Shown here piece after piece: positions 53,973-63,356 of a stretch of DNA of 64,000 bases. Under the pieces are notes generated by a model. That model had not been told where the DNA came from. It saw only the letters and a program-made list of their open reading frames with translations, and did no database searches. The DNA lies in NCBI RefSeq assembly GCF_900129635.1, contig NZ_FSRB01000004.1:1-64000 (forward strand). Reading direction: 5' to 3'. Made by a program: the position numbers and the translations under genes. Source of the DNA: Singulisphaera sp. GP187 (GTDB taxonomy: Bacteria; Planctomycetota; Planctomycetia; Isosphaerales; Isosphaeraceae). The first letter of the stretch is position 1. The number at the start of each line of letters is the position of its first letter.

Positions 53973-54146
53973 ATGATGTCGCGTCAACGCCTCGGCCGCG
54001 GGCTCCAATTCCTCGGCTTGATCATCCTCCCGTTTGGGATCGCATCGGAATTGGTCGACAAGGTCGGTTTGGGGCAGTCACTCCTGATTGCCGCCGGGGG
54101 AGCGCTGATTTTTTACGTCGGTTATGTCATGCAACACCGACCATGA
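53973..54146 (+). CDS. Small two-helix membrane protein, 57 residues
   Basis: Translation gives MMSRQRLGRGLQFLGLIILP, then FGIASELVDKVGLGQSLLIA and AGGALIFYVGYVMQHRP. Two hydrophobic helices are joined by a short polar loop. The pattern (short basic start, RxLQxLGLxxLPxxxA, VGLGQxLL, FYxGxxM) is one I associate with small conserved planctomycete membrane proteins of unknown function. Its place behind the respiratory and copper protein genes suggests an accessory role there, but this is only positional. The ATG at 53976 is an alternative start. It is below the usual gene-size cut-off. Confidence 0.65.
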   Translation: MMSRQRLGRGLQFLGLIILPFGIASELVDKVGLGQSLLIAAGGALIFYVGYVMQHRP

Positions 54147-54524
54147 ACTGGGTTTTGCACTTCTTGGTTGCATTGTTGCCTATAATTCTGGCGGCGACGT
54201 GTTCAGGTCGACCGGTATCCGGTGTGAACTGTTAGTCCGATCAGTCGTGGTATTTGATTTGCTGTTGCAAAGGATGGCGAATCTGGTGTCGAATAGATGC
54301 TGGATTTCGAGGTCGCACCGTAAGCGAGAATGGGGTCAAATTTCGGGAACAGGAAGGCTCCGAGCTTTGAGGGCAAGAGGGCGGCGCTATCGTTTGCTCT
54401 CGTGAACGATCAAGGCGGAGTCGAGCGCGTATTCGCTCTCTGATTCCTGGTTCTCCCGTGGAAGTTCGCTATCCCCTGTTCGATCGACGTCCACCCCGGA
54501 CGATCGGGCACGGAGGGTCCGCTC
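54147..54524. other. Intergenic region, no feature recognised
   Basis: An AT-richer 378 bases with no supported gene. The end contains GGAGGG seven bases before the ATG at 54525. Confidence 0.45.
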
Positions 54525-57500
54525 ATGACGAAGTCTCGGCCGGATCGGGCAGGTCGTTTTCCGCTCGCAATCATCGCATGTCTTTTCCCACTCCTCGCGC
54601 CTAGTCCGACCCTCGCCCAGGGACCGAATCGCACGGCGACGAAGTTTTATCCCGACTTCAGCGACACGGCGGACGCGCTGCTCCGCAATGCGTCGAGCCA
54701 TGTTCGCGACGGCCAATGGGGCGAGGCGATCGATATCTATCAGCGCGTCATTCAGCAGTACGGCGATAAGGTCGCCAAGCTGCCGAAGGATGACGCGGCC
54801 AGCGATCGCACGGGCGAATCGGTCCTCTACGTCGACCTTCGCCACTTCTGCCAGCGGCGGCTCGCTACGCTTCCCGCCGAGGCGTTGGCGATCTATCGAC
54901 GGCGGGTCGACGCCCAGGCGGAGCGTTGGTATCGGCTGGGCCGCGACGAACGGGACCGCGGCTCGCTTCGGCGGATTGTCGAGCAAGCGTTTTGCAGCAC
55001 CTGGGGCGACGATGCGCTCGACATGCTCGGCGACCTCGCCTTCCAGGATGGGCGGTTCGAGGAAGCGATCGCGCTCTACAAACAGCTTGTCCCCGACCCG
55101 ACGGACGACCGCTCCGGTCTGATCTACCCTGATCCGAGCGTGGACCTGGCGCGGGTCGCGGCCAAGAAGGTCCTGTGTCGCGCTGCGCTCGGCGAGGCCG
55201 CGCCGGACCAGGCCGCGCTCGAGGCCTATGCCAAGTCCTATCCCGATGCCAGCGGTTCGCTGGCGGGGCGGACGGGCCCCTACTTGAAGACCCTCGCCGC
55301 CGCATTGCGATCGGACCAGCTTGCTCCCCCGACCCAACCGGACGGGCGTTGGCCGACGTTCGCGGGCTCACCGACACGAACCAAGGTCATGCCCGGCGCG
55401 ATCGACGTCGGCTCGCTCCAGTGGCGGGTTCCGCTTCCGACGTTCGAGGCCACCCGGCGCTCGCCGATGAACCCGTTTGGTTCTCCGGTGGGGATGGGGG
55501 GCGCGATCAAGGTGGCCGAGGATCGACTGCTCTCGTACCACCCGATCGTCCTGGGCGATCAGGTCATCGTCGGCACTGAGAATAAGGTGTTGGCGTACAA
55601 CCTGAACGATCGGCCCGAAGCGACAGCGGGAACCGCCGCGTTGACCGTGAACCCCGTCTGGGAGGCTCCTCCCGAGAACCAGGAGACTTCCCCGATCGCG
55701 TTGACGCCGAGCTCTACGGTTCCTCGTTTTACGTTGACGACCTTTGGCGATCGGATCTACGCCCGGCTCGGGCCGGCCACTCCGGTCTTTCAGGGGCGAG
55801 GGGTACCGCCGTCCTCGAGCCGGATCGTCGCGCTCGACCGCAAGACTGAAGGGAAAGTGCTCTGGTCGGCCATGGCCAGCGAGGTCGAGATCCCCCGGCG
55901 GCCGGCCGACGGCACCAATCGAACCGGGTTCGAGGGCACTCCGGTCGCCGATGCCCGCAATGTGTACGTCGCCATGACCGACCGTCGCGAGCAGACTTCA
56001 ACCTACGTGGCCTGCCTGGACGCCGAGAGTGGCCGGACGCGCTGGGTCCGCTACCTCGGCGCCGCCTCGGCGGACGGCGACAATATGATGCCGTTCGGTG
56101 GCGGGGGAATGGGCTTCGGCATGGCCTCCATGTCGCACGATTTCGGGCATCGCTTGCTCACGCTCGACGGACCCACCATCTACTATCAGACCAACCTCGG
56201 CGCCGTCGTCGCCCTCGACGCGGAAACCGGAGGGATTTGCTGGGTGGCCACTTATCCCCGCCAAGACCTGGCCGAGGGGGGAGCAAAGAATGAACGTGAC
56301 CTCAATCCCGCGATCGTTCACGACGGCCTGGTGATCGTCGCTCCCGATGATTCGGTCTGCATTTATGCGTTCGACGCGGGAAGCGGCCGGCTCGTCTGGA
56401 AGAGCGAAGCGCTCCCGAGCGGCGTCAAGCTGGCCCACTTGCTCGGCGTCGCCAAGGGCCGGCTCATCGCCACCGGCGACCGCGTCCTGCTGTTCGACGT
56501 CAAGACCGGTAAGCTGATCAACACATGGCCCGACAGTGGCCATAGCTACGAAGGATATGGACGCGGCGTCTTGGCGGGCGATCGGATCTACTGGCCCACC
56601 AAGAACGAGATTCACATCCTCGACCAGGCGAGTGGTCTCAGGGCCGACCCCTCAATCAAATTGCAGGCCTCGTACCAAACCAGCGGCGGAAACCTCGCCG
56701 TCGGCGACGGCTATCTGATCGTCGCGCAGACCGACGCGTTGGTCGCCTTCTGCCAGAATAGCCGGCTGATCCAACGCTATCGCGACGCGATCGCACGTGC
56801 GCCCGATCAGGCGGGAAACTATTTTCGCCTGGCCCAAGCCGCGGAAGCGACCAATCAGGATGAGCTGGCGATCGAGTCGTTCGCTATGACCTTGAGCAAG
56901 GCTCGTCCCTCCGAGTCGATCGATGGGCTCGCCCTTGCCGACGCCACGCGCGATCATCAGTATCGGCTGTTGATGAAGCTGGGCAAGAAGGCGGCCGCGA
57001 CGAAGGCGTGGGATCAAGGAGCGACCCGGTTTGGGGCGGCGGCCCAGGCGGCTCGGCTCGACCGCGATCGGCTCGCGGCTCGACTCAGTCTCGCCGACGT
57101 CGAAGTTGCGCGGGGCATGCCTCGTGACGCGGTGAAAATCCTCCAGGAGTTGCTCGAGGAGGAGCCCATGAGGCTCCTGAACCTCGCCGCCGATGATGGC
57201 CACCGGACGATCCGCGCCGACCTGCTGCTTGGCGATCGGCTCGCGACCCTGATCCGCGACCATGGCCGCTCCCTCTATGCCGACTACGACGAAGCCGCTC
57301 GAGACCTCCTGGAAAAGGGGCGGGAGCAGAAAAGTCCGCGGCTCTTGGAAGAGGTCGGTCGGAGCTATCCGGTCGCGGAGGTTGCTCCCGACGCTTTGCT
57401 GGCGCTGGGGCGACTCTGCGACGCGATTCAACGGCCGGCCGATGCCGCACATGCCTACAAACGCCTGCTCGCGAACTCGCCCAGCGATGAATTTCGAGCA

Positions 57501-58979
57501 CGGGCGTTATGGGGGTTAGCTCGCGCCTATGAAACGCAACGGCTCTGGGTGCCGTCGCGCGACGCCTATGTCGAGGCGATGACTCGGTTCGGCAACCTGC
57601 GGATCGACGAAGTCGGAGCCGTGTCGAGGCTTGGCGATCTCGTTTCCGAGCGGCTCGCCCGCGAACCGTTCGCGCGGATGACGGCGGATCGCGCGGAGCC
57701 GAGCCTGCCGATCCCCCTGGTTCGCCGCTGGGGGCGGACCCTGACCGGCCCGGCTCGGCCGCTCAGCGCCCATGGCGTGCCCCCTTCGGCCATCGCCAAC
57801 CGGATCTTCTTGGTTCAGGGGACTGAACTCGCCTCGGTCGACCCCAACTCGGGAGCTTCGCTCTGGGCGGCCGACCTCGAAGGCGTTCCCGTCTGGGTGG
57901 GCTACCTGGCCGACAAGGTCGTCGCGGCTACCGAGACGCGGCTGGTGGCACTGAGTCTTGAGAAAGGGACGACCGAGTGGACCCACGAGCTCAGTGGAGT
58001 CCCCCAAGGCAGGATTGGGGCGAACCCGTTCGCCAAGGCCGAGGCCGACGCCAATCCGGAGGACAACGCCACGGCGTTGTTGCACGGATTCCAAATTGTC
58101 GGGGATCGCTTATTCTGTTTTCGAGGGACGCACAAACTCTTGAAAGAAGGGGAGACGCTCGAGCTGCGGGCCTTGGACGGTGACACCGGGCTCATCGACT
58201 GGTCGTACGCGCCGGGGACAGGGAGGATCAACCCGCTCGCGTTGATCGGCCCACAACAGATCGTGCTCCAAATCTTGAAGCCCAACGCGATCCTCGTGCT
58301 TGAGACCGAGGGGGGCCAGCGCAAGGCTGAGTTTCCCCATGCGGGCCGCGAAGGGTGGCTACGAACTCCGCTCCCGGTCGACGACGATCATATCGCCGTC
58401 GTATCCGACCGCCGGACGATCGCCTTGTTTGACCTACGCAAGGGGCGCGATTCCTGGGTTTTTCGCGAGAGCGACACGCTGCCCAAGAACGGCTCGCCCC
58501 GCTTGCTCGGCAACGCCGAAAGTTTGCTCGTGATCCACGAGGGGACCGAGCTGATCCGCCTCGACCCGGCGACGGGAGTGAAGCGTTGGTCGCATCCGCT
58601 GGGGGCGGAAGACTTGAGCGAACGGCTCGACGCGACGATCGTCGACGGTCAGCGGTTCTACTGGGCGAGTGATCGAACGCTCAATGCCCTTTCGCTCAAA
58701 GACGGACTGCCGATCTGGTCGAGTCATTTGACGGGGGCGGATTCCGGTTGGTCTCTCGCATTGACCGAGCGTTGCGTGTTAGCCTTTCCGCTCTTTCCGA
58801 CATCGACGCCCGGAGAAGGCGAGGGGCTGCCGCTCGTCTTCCGCCGTCGCGACACGGGGACCTTGGTGCAACGCATGCTCTTTCCCATGACCGCCTCCGA
58901 CGTGACGATCCGCCTCGCTCCGAACGGGGCGATGGTGGCGACCCGCGAAGGCTTCTGGGCACTCGGAGCTCGTCAGTAA
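54525..58979 (+). CDS. Giant exported PQQ-propeller and TPR protein
   Basis: A 1484-residue protein with a signal peptide (~1-32). TPR-like helices (~55-255; DGQWGEAIDIYQRVIQQYGD, DGRFEEAIALYKQLV) precede a first PQQ/BamB-like beta-propeller (~265-755; WPTFAGSPTRTKVMPG, VALDAETGGICWVATYP, YAFDAGSGRLVWKSEALP). A second helical TPR section (~765-1060; AGNYFRLAQAAEATNQDELAIESF) is followed by a second propeller (~1075-1480; VDPNSGASLWAADLEGVP, LRALDGDTGLIDWSYAPG). The outer-membrane-assembly factor BamB has one such propeller; here two alternate with TPR scaffolds, so a periplasmic assembly or interaction hub is likely. GGAGGG gives a strong start. It lies 99 bases upstream of the MoxR gene. Confidence 0.88.
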   Translation: MTKSRPDRAGRFPLAIIACLFPLLAPSPTLAQGPNRTATKFYPDFSDTADALLRNASSHVRDGQWGEAIDIYQRVIQQYGDKVAKLPKDDAASDRTGESVLYVDLRHFCQRRLATLPAEALAIYRRRVDAQAERWYRLGRDERDRGSLRRIVEQAFCSTWGDDALDMLGDLAFQDGRFEEAIALYKQLVPDPTDDRSGLIYPDPSVDLARVAAKKVLCRAALGEAAPDQAALEAYAKSYPDASGSLAGRTGPYLKTLAAALRSDQLAPPTQPDGRWPTFAGSPTRTKVMPGAIDVGSLQWRVPLPTFEATRRSPMNPFGSPVGMGGAIKVAEDRLLSYHPIVLGDQVIVGTENKVLAYNLNDRPEATAGTAALTVNPVWEAPPENQETSPIALTPSSTVPRFTLTTFGDRIYARLGPATPVFQGRGVPPSSSRIVALDRKTEGKVLWSAMASEVEIPRRPADGTNRTGFEGTPVADARNVYVAMTDRREQTSTYVACLDAESGRTRWVRYLGAASADGDNMMPFGGGGMGFGMASMSHDFGHRLLTLDGPTIYYQTNLGAVVALDAETGGICWVATYPRQDLAEGGAKNERDLNPAIVHDGLVIVAPDDSVCIYAFDAGSGRLVWKSEALPSGVKLAHLLGVAKGRLIATGDRVLLFDVKTGKLINTWPDSGHSYEGYGRGVLAGDRIYWPTKNEIHILDQASGLRADPSIKLQASYQTSGGNLAVGDGYLIVAQTDALVAFCQNSRLIQRYRDAIARAPDQAGNYFRLAQAAEATNQDELAIESFAMTLSKARPSESIDGLALADATRDHQYRLLMKLGKKAAATKAWDQGATRFGAAAQAARLDRDRLAARLSLADVEVARGMPRDAVKILQELLEEEPMRLLNLAADDGHRTIRADLLLGDRLATLIRDHGRSLYADYDEAARDLLEKGREQKSPRLLEEVGRSYPVAEVAPDALLALGRLCDAIQRPADAAHAYKRLLANSPSDEFRARALWGLARAYETQRLWVPSRDAYVEAMTRFGNLRIDEVGAVSRLGDLVSERLAREPFARMTADRAEPSLPIPLVRRWGRTLTGPARPLSAHGVPPSAIANRIFLVQGTELASVDPNSGASLWAADLEGVPVWVGYLADKVVAATETRLVALSLEKGTTEWTHELSGVPQGRIGANPFAKAEADANPEDNATALLHGFQIVGDRLFCFRGTHKLLKEGETLELRALDGDTGLIDWSYAPGTGRINPLALIGPQQIVLQILKPNAILVLETEGGQRKAEFPHAGREGWLRTPLPVDDDHIAVVSDRRTIALFDLRKGRDSWVFRESDTLPKNGSPRLLGNAESLLVIHEGTELIRLDPATGVKRWSHPLGAEDLSERLDATIVDGQRFYWASDRTLNALSLKDGLPIWSSHLTGADSGWSLALTERCVLAFPLFPTSTPGEGEGLPLVFRRRDTGTLVQRMLFPMTASDVTIRLAPNGAMVATREGFWALGARQ

Positions 58980-59078
58980 GGCCCAAGGGGACTTGGTCAA
59001 CCGTCTCGCCCTCTTTTGTCTTGTCGTGAAATGTTCGAACCGGCCGAGCCGCCGAATCCGTTCCAGGGAGTTCCAGGC

Positions 59079-60158
59079 GTGAGCGACGAACCGACAACCG
59101 AACCACTCCAGAACGACGACCTCGCCGCGGTCGAGCGACTCAAAGACGCGTTCGACAAGCTCAAGCAAGAGATGAGCAAGGTCATCGTCGGCCAGCAAGC
59201 GGTCCTCGAGGAACTGCTCATCGGAATTTTCGCGCGGGGCCACTGCCTGCTGATCGGGGTCCCCGGCCTGGCCAAGACCCTGATGATTCATACGCTCGCC
59301 GATGCGCTCAACCTGTCCTATAACCGGATCCAGTTCACCCCCGACCTGATGCCGTCGGACATCACCGGCACGGAAGTGATCCAGGAAGACAAGGCGACCG
59401 GCGTTCGCCAATTCAAGTTCTTGCGAGGGCCGATCTTCGCCAACATCGTCTTGGCCGATGAAATCAATCGGACCCCGCCCAAAACCCAGGCCGCGCTCCT
59501 GGAGGCGATGCAGGAGCGCCAGGTGACCGTGGGGGGCGAACGCCACCGGTTGCCCGACCCCTTCTTCGTCCTCGCCACCCAGAACCCGATCGAGCAAGAA
59601 GGGACGTATCCCTTGCCCGAGGCTCAACTCGATCGGTTCATGCTCAACATCCTGGTGGACTACCCCGACGAGGACGAAGAACTCGAGATCGTCCGGCTCA
59701 CGACCTCACTCCAGAAGCCGAACGTGACCAAGGTCCTGTCCGGGGCCGATATCCTCGAGCTCCAAGAGATTGTTCGGAAGGTCCCGGTGGCCGACCACGT
59801 CTCGCGTTACGCCGTGAAAATTACCCGGATGACCCGGCGCGAGAAGGGGGACGTTCCCGACTTCATTCGTGACTACGTGAGCTGGGGAGCCGGCCCCCGC
59901 GCCAGTCAATTCCTGGTGCTGGCGGCCAAGGCCCGCGCGGTGCTCTATGGACGCTACTATGTTTCGACCGAGGACATCCGCGCCGTCGCGGGGCCCGTGC
60001 TTCGGCATCGGATCGTCACCAACTTCAACGCCGAGGCCGAGGGGCTCAAGCCTGACGATATCGTCCAGCGACTGATCAAGGCCGCCCCGATCGACGAGCA
60101 CGAGGCTGAGCAAAGTGGAAAACTCCCAAAAATATTTAAATCCGCAAACGCTAGCTAG
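59079..60158 (+). CDS. MoxR-family AAA+ ATPase
   Basis: The protein has the MoxR core: KVIVGQQAVLEELLIGIFARGHCLLIGVPGLAKT (Walker A GVPGLAKT), IVLADEINRTPPKTQAALLEAM (Walker B), FVLATQNPIEQEGTYPLPEAQLDRF (sensor 1) and the lid region to the end. MoxR ATPases act as chaperones for metal insertion or maturation together with vWA proteins. The GTG at 59079 is preceded by AGGGAG; the ATG at 59031 is upstream in frame but has no ribosome site. The 3' end overlaps the DUF58 gene by 44 bases, so the two are translationally coupled. It leads the classic MoxR, DUF58, BatA order. Confidence 0.95.
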   Translation: MSDEPTTEPLQNDDLAAVERLKDAFDKLKQEMSKVIVGQQAVLEELLIGIFARGHCLLIGVPGLAKTLMIHTLADALNLSYNRIQFTPDLMPSDITGTEVIQEDKATGVRQFKFLRGPIFANIVLADEINRTPPKTQAALLEAMQERQVTVGGERHRLPDPFFVLATQNPIEQEGTYPLPEAQLDRFMLNILVDYPDEDEELEIVRLTTSLQKPNVTKVLSGADILELQEIVRKVPVADHVSRYAVKITRMTRREKGDVPDFIRDYVSWGAGPRASQFLVLAAKARAVLYGRYYVSTEDIRAVAGPVLRHRIVTNFNAEAEGLKPDDIVQRLIKAAPIDEHEAEQSGKLPKIFKSANAS

Positions 60159-61014
60159 CCTCGAAGGCCTCGACCTCCAGGCGCGCCTGGTGGTCGAGGG
60201 CTACGTCGCGGGCATGCACCCGAGCCCCTACAACGGCTTCTCGGTCGAGTTCGCCGAGCACCGTGAGTATGTGCCCGGGGACGACATTCGGCACGTCGAT
60301 TGGAAGGTCTGGTCCAAGACCGACAAGCTCTATTTGAAGCAGTACGAAGAAGAGACCAACCTTCTTTTGTACTTGCTGCTTGATACCAGCGAGTCGATGG
60401 GCTATGCCTCCGGCACCAACGTCACCAAGCTGAAGTACGCGCAATTCGTGGCGGCGGCGCTCGGCTACATGGTGCTTCAGCAACAAGATTCCGTCGGCTT
60501 GGCGCTGTTCGACGACATGGTCCGCCGCTACCTCAAACCGGCCGGTCAGCCGTCGCACCTCAAAGAGCTGATCCACCTGATGGACACCTCCCCCGCGCGG
60601 CAGAAGTCGGACCTCTCGATCGTGTTTCACGACCTGGCGGAGCGATTCAAGAAGCGCGGGGTCATCGCGATCTTCTCCGACCTCTTCGATGACGTCCCGA
60701 AGATCATCGCCGGGCTCCGGCACTTCCGCCATCGCCGCCACGAGGTGATCGTCTTTCACATCCTCGACCCGGCCGAGCTCGATTTTCCGTTCCGGGACAC
60801 CACCCTCTTCAAAGGGATGGAGGGGATGCCCGAGATCCTTACCGAACCCCATGCCTTGCGGCGGGCGTATCAAGCCGAGATCAGCGCTTACCTCGCCGAA
60901 GTCAAGAAGGGATGCCAGATGATCGACATCGACTACGTCCCGATCCGGACCGACATGGATCTCGACCTCGCCCTGTCGACCTATCTCGCGTCTCGCGCGG
61001 CCCGAAAACGGTAG
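60115..61014 (+). CDS. DUF58 domain protein
   Basis: A 299-residue protein with the DUF58 block HREYVPGDDIRHVDWKVWSKTDKLYLKQYEEE, followed by a vWA-like half that starts LLLYLLLDTSESMGYASG (MIDAS DTSES). Near the end DIDYVPIRTDMDLDLALSTYL matches the family. DUF58 proteins are the standard partners of MoxR ATPases and contain degenerate or complete vWA folds. The start is GTG at 60115, inside the end of the MoxR gene. It is cytosolic or peripheral; no membrane helix is visible. The next gene's start lies 119 bases downstream. Confidence 0.93.
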   Translation: MENSQKYLNPQTLASLEGLDLQARLVVEGYVAGMHPSPYNGFSVEFAEHREYVPGDDIRHVDWKVWSKTDKLYLKQYEEETNLLLYLLLDTSESMGYASGTNVTKLKYAQFVAAALGYMVLQQQDSVGLALFDDMVRRYLKPAGQPSHLKELIHLMDTSPARQKSDLSIVFHDLAERFKKRGVIAIFSDLFDDVPKIIAGLRHFRHRRHEVIVFHILDPAELDFPFRDTTLFKGMEGMPEILTEPHALRRAYQAEISAYLAEVKKGCQMIDIDYVPIRTDMDLDLALSTYLASRAARKR

Positions 61015-61133
61015 TGTGACGCTCGACTGGGAGTGAGGTGGATCAGTCGATTTCCTTCTCTCGTGAGAGTCGGTTCCAAGTAAGCCCCAAGCCTCCCCGG
61101 CCCCGGCAGCGAGTTCAGGAAGAGGAGACGACG

Positions 61134-63341
61134 TTGGACTTCCCGATCGTGCTGGCCCTGAACTTCGCCAATCCCGCGCTTCTCTGGGGCCTGGCCGCGG
61201 CGTCGCTCCCGCTCATCATTCACCTGCTGAATCGGCGGAAGTTCCGCGAGATGCAGTGGGCGGCGATGCGGTTCCTTCTGGCCGCGATTCAGAAGAACTC
61301 CCGGCGGATCCGGGTTGAACATTGGCTCTTGCTGGCGATCCGGACGCTCGTGATCCTCCTGGTTGTCTCGGCCATGGCCAAACCGTTCCTCGAAAGCCTG
61401 GGAGCGCTGCCGATCATCGCCGGACAGCGGACCCACCACGTCCTCGTCCTGGACGGCTCGCTGAGCATGGCGTACGCGGCGGGCGAGACCACCCGTTGGG
61501 AGCAAGCCAAGGCGCTGGCCAAACAACTGGTCAAGGACACCCGACGCGGCGACGCCGTCAGCGTGGTCCTCATGGCCGACCCGCCACGGATCTACATCAA
61601 AGACCCATCGCCCAACCACTCTGAGGTCCTCAAAGAGATCGATGGGATTACCCTCCCTCACGGCGGCACCGACCTGGCCGCGAGCTTTACCGCGATCGAC
61701 CGAGTCCTCGAAGCCTCGCCGATCGCTCAGAAGGAGGTCGTCTTCCTCACGGACCTCCAGGCCGCGAGCTGGCGGAAACCCGAGGGGGATAAGGACGAAG
61801 GGCTCAAGCGTGCGATCGCCAACCTCTCCAAACGGGAGACCCGATCGGTCGTGATCGACCTGGGTAAGGCCGGAGGGGCCAACCGGGCCGTGACCGACCT
61901 GGGGCTCACGCCCCCGATCGTGACCGTAGGGACCTCGACCTTGATCCGGGCGGTCGTCCGTAACTTCGGACCTGAGAAGGCCGAAGGGGTCCACGTCCGC
62001 CTGATCGTCGACGGTCGGCTCGGACCCGAGGAAACGGTCGACCTACCCGTCGGCGAAGACCAGGCCGTGGTGTTCCGCCACGCGTTTGCAACGCCCGGCG
62101 ACCACGACATCGAGGTCCGGATCGACGATGACCCGCTGCCGCTCGATAACCATCGCTGGCAAGCGGTGCCGGTCCGTGAGTTCCTCAACGTCCTGCTCGT
62201 CGACGGCCACTTCAAGCCCGAGCCGTTCGAGGCGGAGACCGACTTCCTGGCCGCCGCCCTGAACCCTGCGTCGGATTCGACCGGCGCCCCCGGCCTGATC
62301 CGCACCACGGTCGTTTCCGAGTCGCAGCTCTCGCGGCTCGAACTGGCCGCGTTCGACACGGTCGTCCTGTGCAACATCGCCCAGTTCACCGAGTCGGAGG
62401 TCAGCTCACTCGAGGACTACCTGAAGCAAGGGGGGGGCGTCGTCGTTTTCGGAGGCGATCAGGTCGTCCGCGAGAACTACAACCGACTGCTCTACGCCGA
62501 CGGCAAGGGGCTTCTGCCCGCCGCGATCGGGGCGAACGTGGGCGACGCGTCCAAGAAGAACGAGTCGGCGTTTGGCTTCCAGCCGCTCGGCTACCGCCAC
62601 CCGATCGTCGAAGAGTTCGCCAACGAGCCCGAAACGGTCCAGGCGAGTCTAACCGGGACCCGAATCTACGAGTTCCATAAGCTGACACTCCCCAAGGGGT
62701 CGCGGGCCAAGATCGCGCTTGCGTTCGAGAATGGCGACCCTGCGGTGATCGAGAGTCCGAGGTATCGCGGTACGGTCATCCAGGTGGCGACATCCGCCGA
62801 TTCAGGGTGGACGAACTGGCCGGCGCACCCGAGCTATCCCCCGGTGATGGAGAAGATCGTCCTTGAGGCGGCGGTCGGTCGGCTCGCCGAACGGAACGTG
62901 CAGGTCGGACAGCCGCTCGATCAATCCCTGCCGGTCAGCGGCGCCTCGGCCGCGGTCACGGTCGTGACCCCCGACAAGCGGACCCTGGCCACCAAGCTCC
63001 AGGCCGAGGGTGGGGTCAGTCAGCTCCACTTCGAGGACACCGAGATCTCGGGTCCGTATCAGGTCAAAGTGGGGCCCCCCTTGGCCCTGGAGAGCCTGTT
63101 CACGGCGAACCCGAATCCGGCGGAGAGTGACCCGGCCAAGCTTGATCGCGCGGGCCTGGCGGCCGCGGTTCCGGGCTGGAATTTCGCCTACTTGACGAAC
63201 TGGAAGGAACTGTCGAATAACGCCGGCGCCGTGAGCCGGCGCGGGGAGCTTCATCGCCCGTTCTTGTACGGGGTCCTGGTGCTGCTCCTCCTCGAGTCGG
63301 TCCTGGCCTGGATTTTCGGACACCATGCATCCCGAGCGTGA
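61134..63341 (+). CDS. BatA-like membrane protein with vWA domain
   Basis: The N-terminus FANPALLWGLAAASLPLIIHLLNRRKFREMQWAAMRFL is the BatA N-terminal signature. A second helix follows (~65-82), then a vWA domain with MIDAS DGSLSM (LVLDGSLSMAYAAG, near 105). After it come an Ig-like segment (LTPPIVTVGTSTLIRAVVRNFGPEKAEGVHV), a class-I glutamine-amidotransferase-like fold (~380-560; FLNVLLVDGHFKPEPFEAETDFLAAAL) and a C-terminal membrane helix. The frame is open to 61038, but the TTG at 61134, with AGGAG 7 bases before it, fits the family start. It works with MoxR and DUF58 in the same operon; the substrate is unknown. Confidence 0.9.
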   Translation: MDFPIVLALNFANPALLWGLAAASLPLIIHLLNRRKFREMQWAAMRFLLAAIQKNSRRIRVEHWLLLAIRTLVILLVVSAMAKPFLESLGALPIIAGQRTHHVLVLDGSLSMAYAAGETTRWEQAKALAKQLVKDTRRGDAVSVVLMADPPRIYIKDPSPNHSEVLKEIDGITLPHGGTDLAASFTAIDRVLEASPIAQKEVVFLTDLQAASWRKPEGDKDEGLKRAIANLSKRETRSVVIDLGKAGGANRAVTDLGLTPPIVTVGTSTLIRAVVRNFGPEKAEGVHVRLIVDGRLGPEETVDLPVGEDQAVVFRHAFATPGDHDIEVRIDDDPLPLDNHRWQAVPVREFLNVLLVDGHFKPEPFEAETDFLAAALNPASDSTGAPGLIRTTVVSESQLSRLELAAFDTVVLCNIAQFTESEVSSLEDYLKQGGGVVVFGGDQVVRENYNRLLYADGKGLLPAAIGANVGDASKKNESAFGFQPLGYRHPIVEEFANEPETVQASLTGTRIYEFHKLTLPKGSRAKIALAFENGDPAVIESPRYRGTVIQVATSADSGWTNWPAHPSYPPVMEKIVLEAAVGRLAERNVQVGQPLDQSLPVSGASAAVTVVTPDKRTLATKLQAEGGVSQLHFEDTEISGPYQVKVGPPLALESLFTANPNPAESDPAKLDRAGLAAAVPGWNFAYLTNWKELSNNAGAVSRRGELHRPFLYGVLVLLLLESVLAWIFGHHASRA

Positions 63342-63356
63342 GGACGGTTGACCGTG

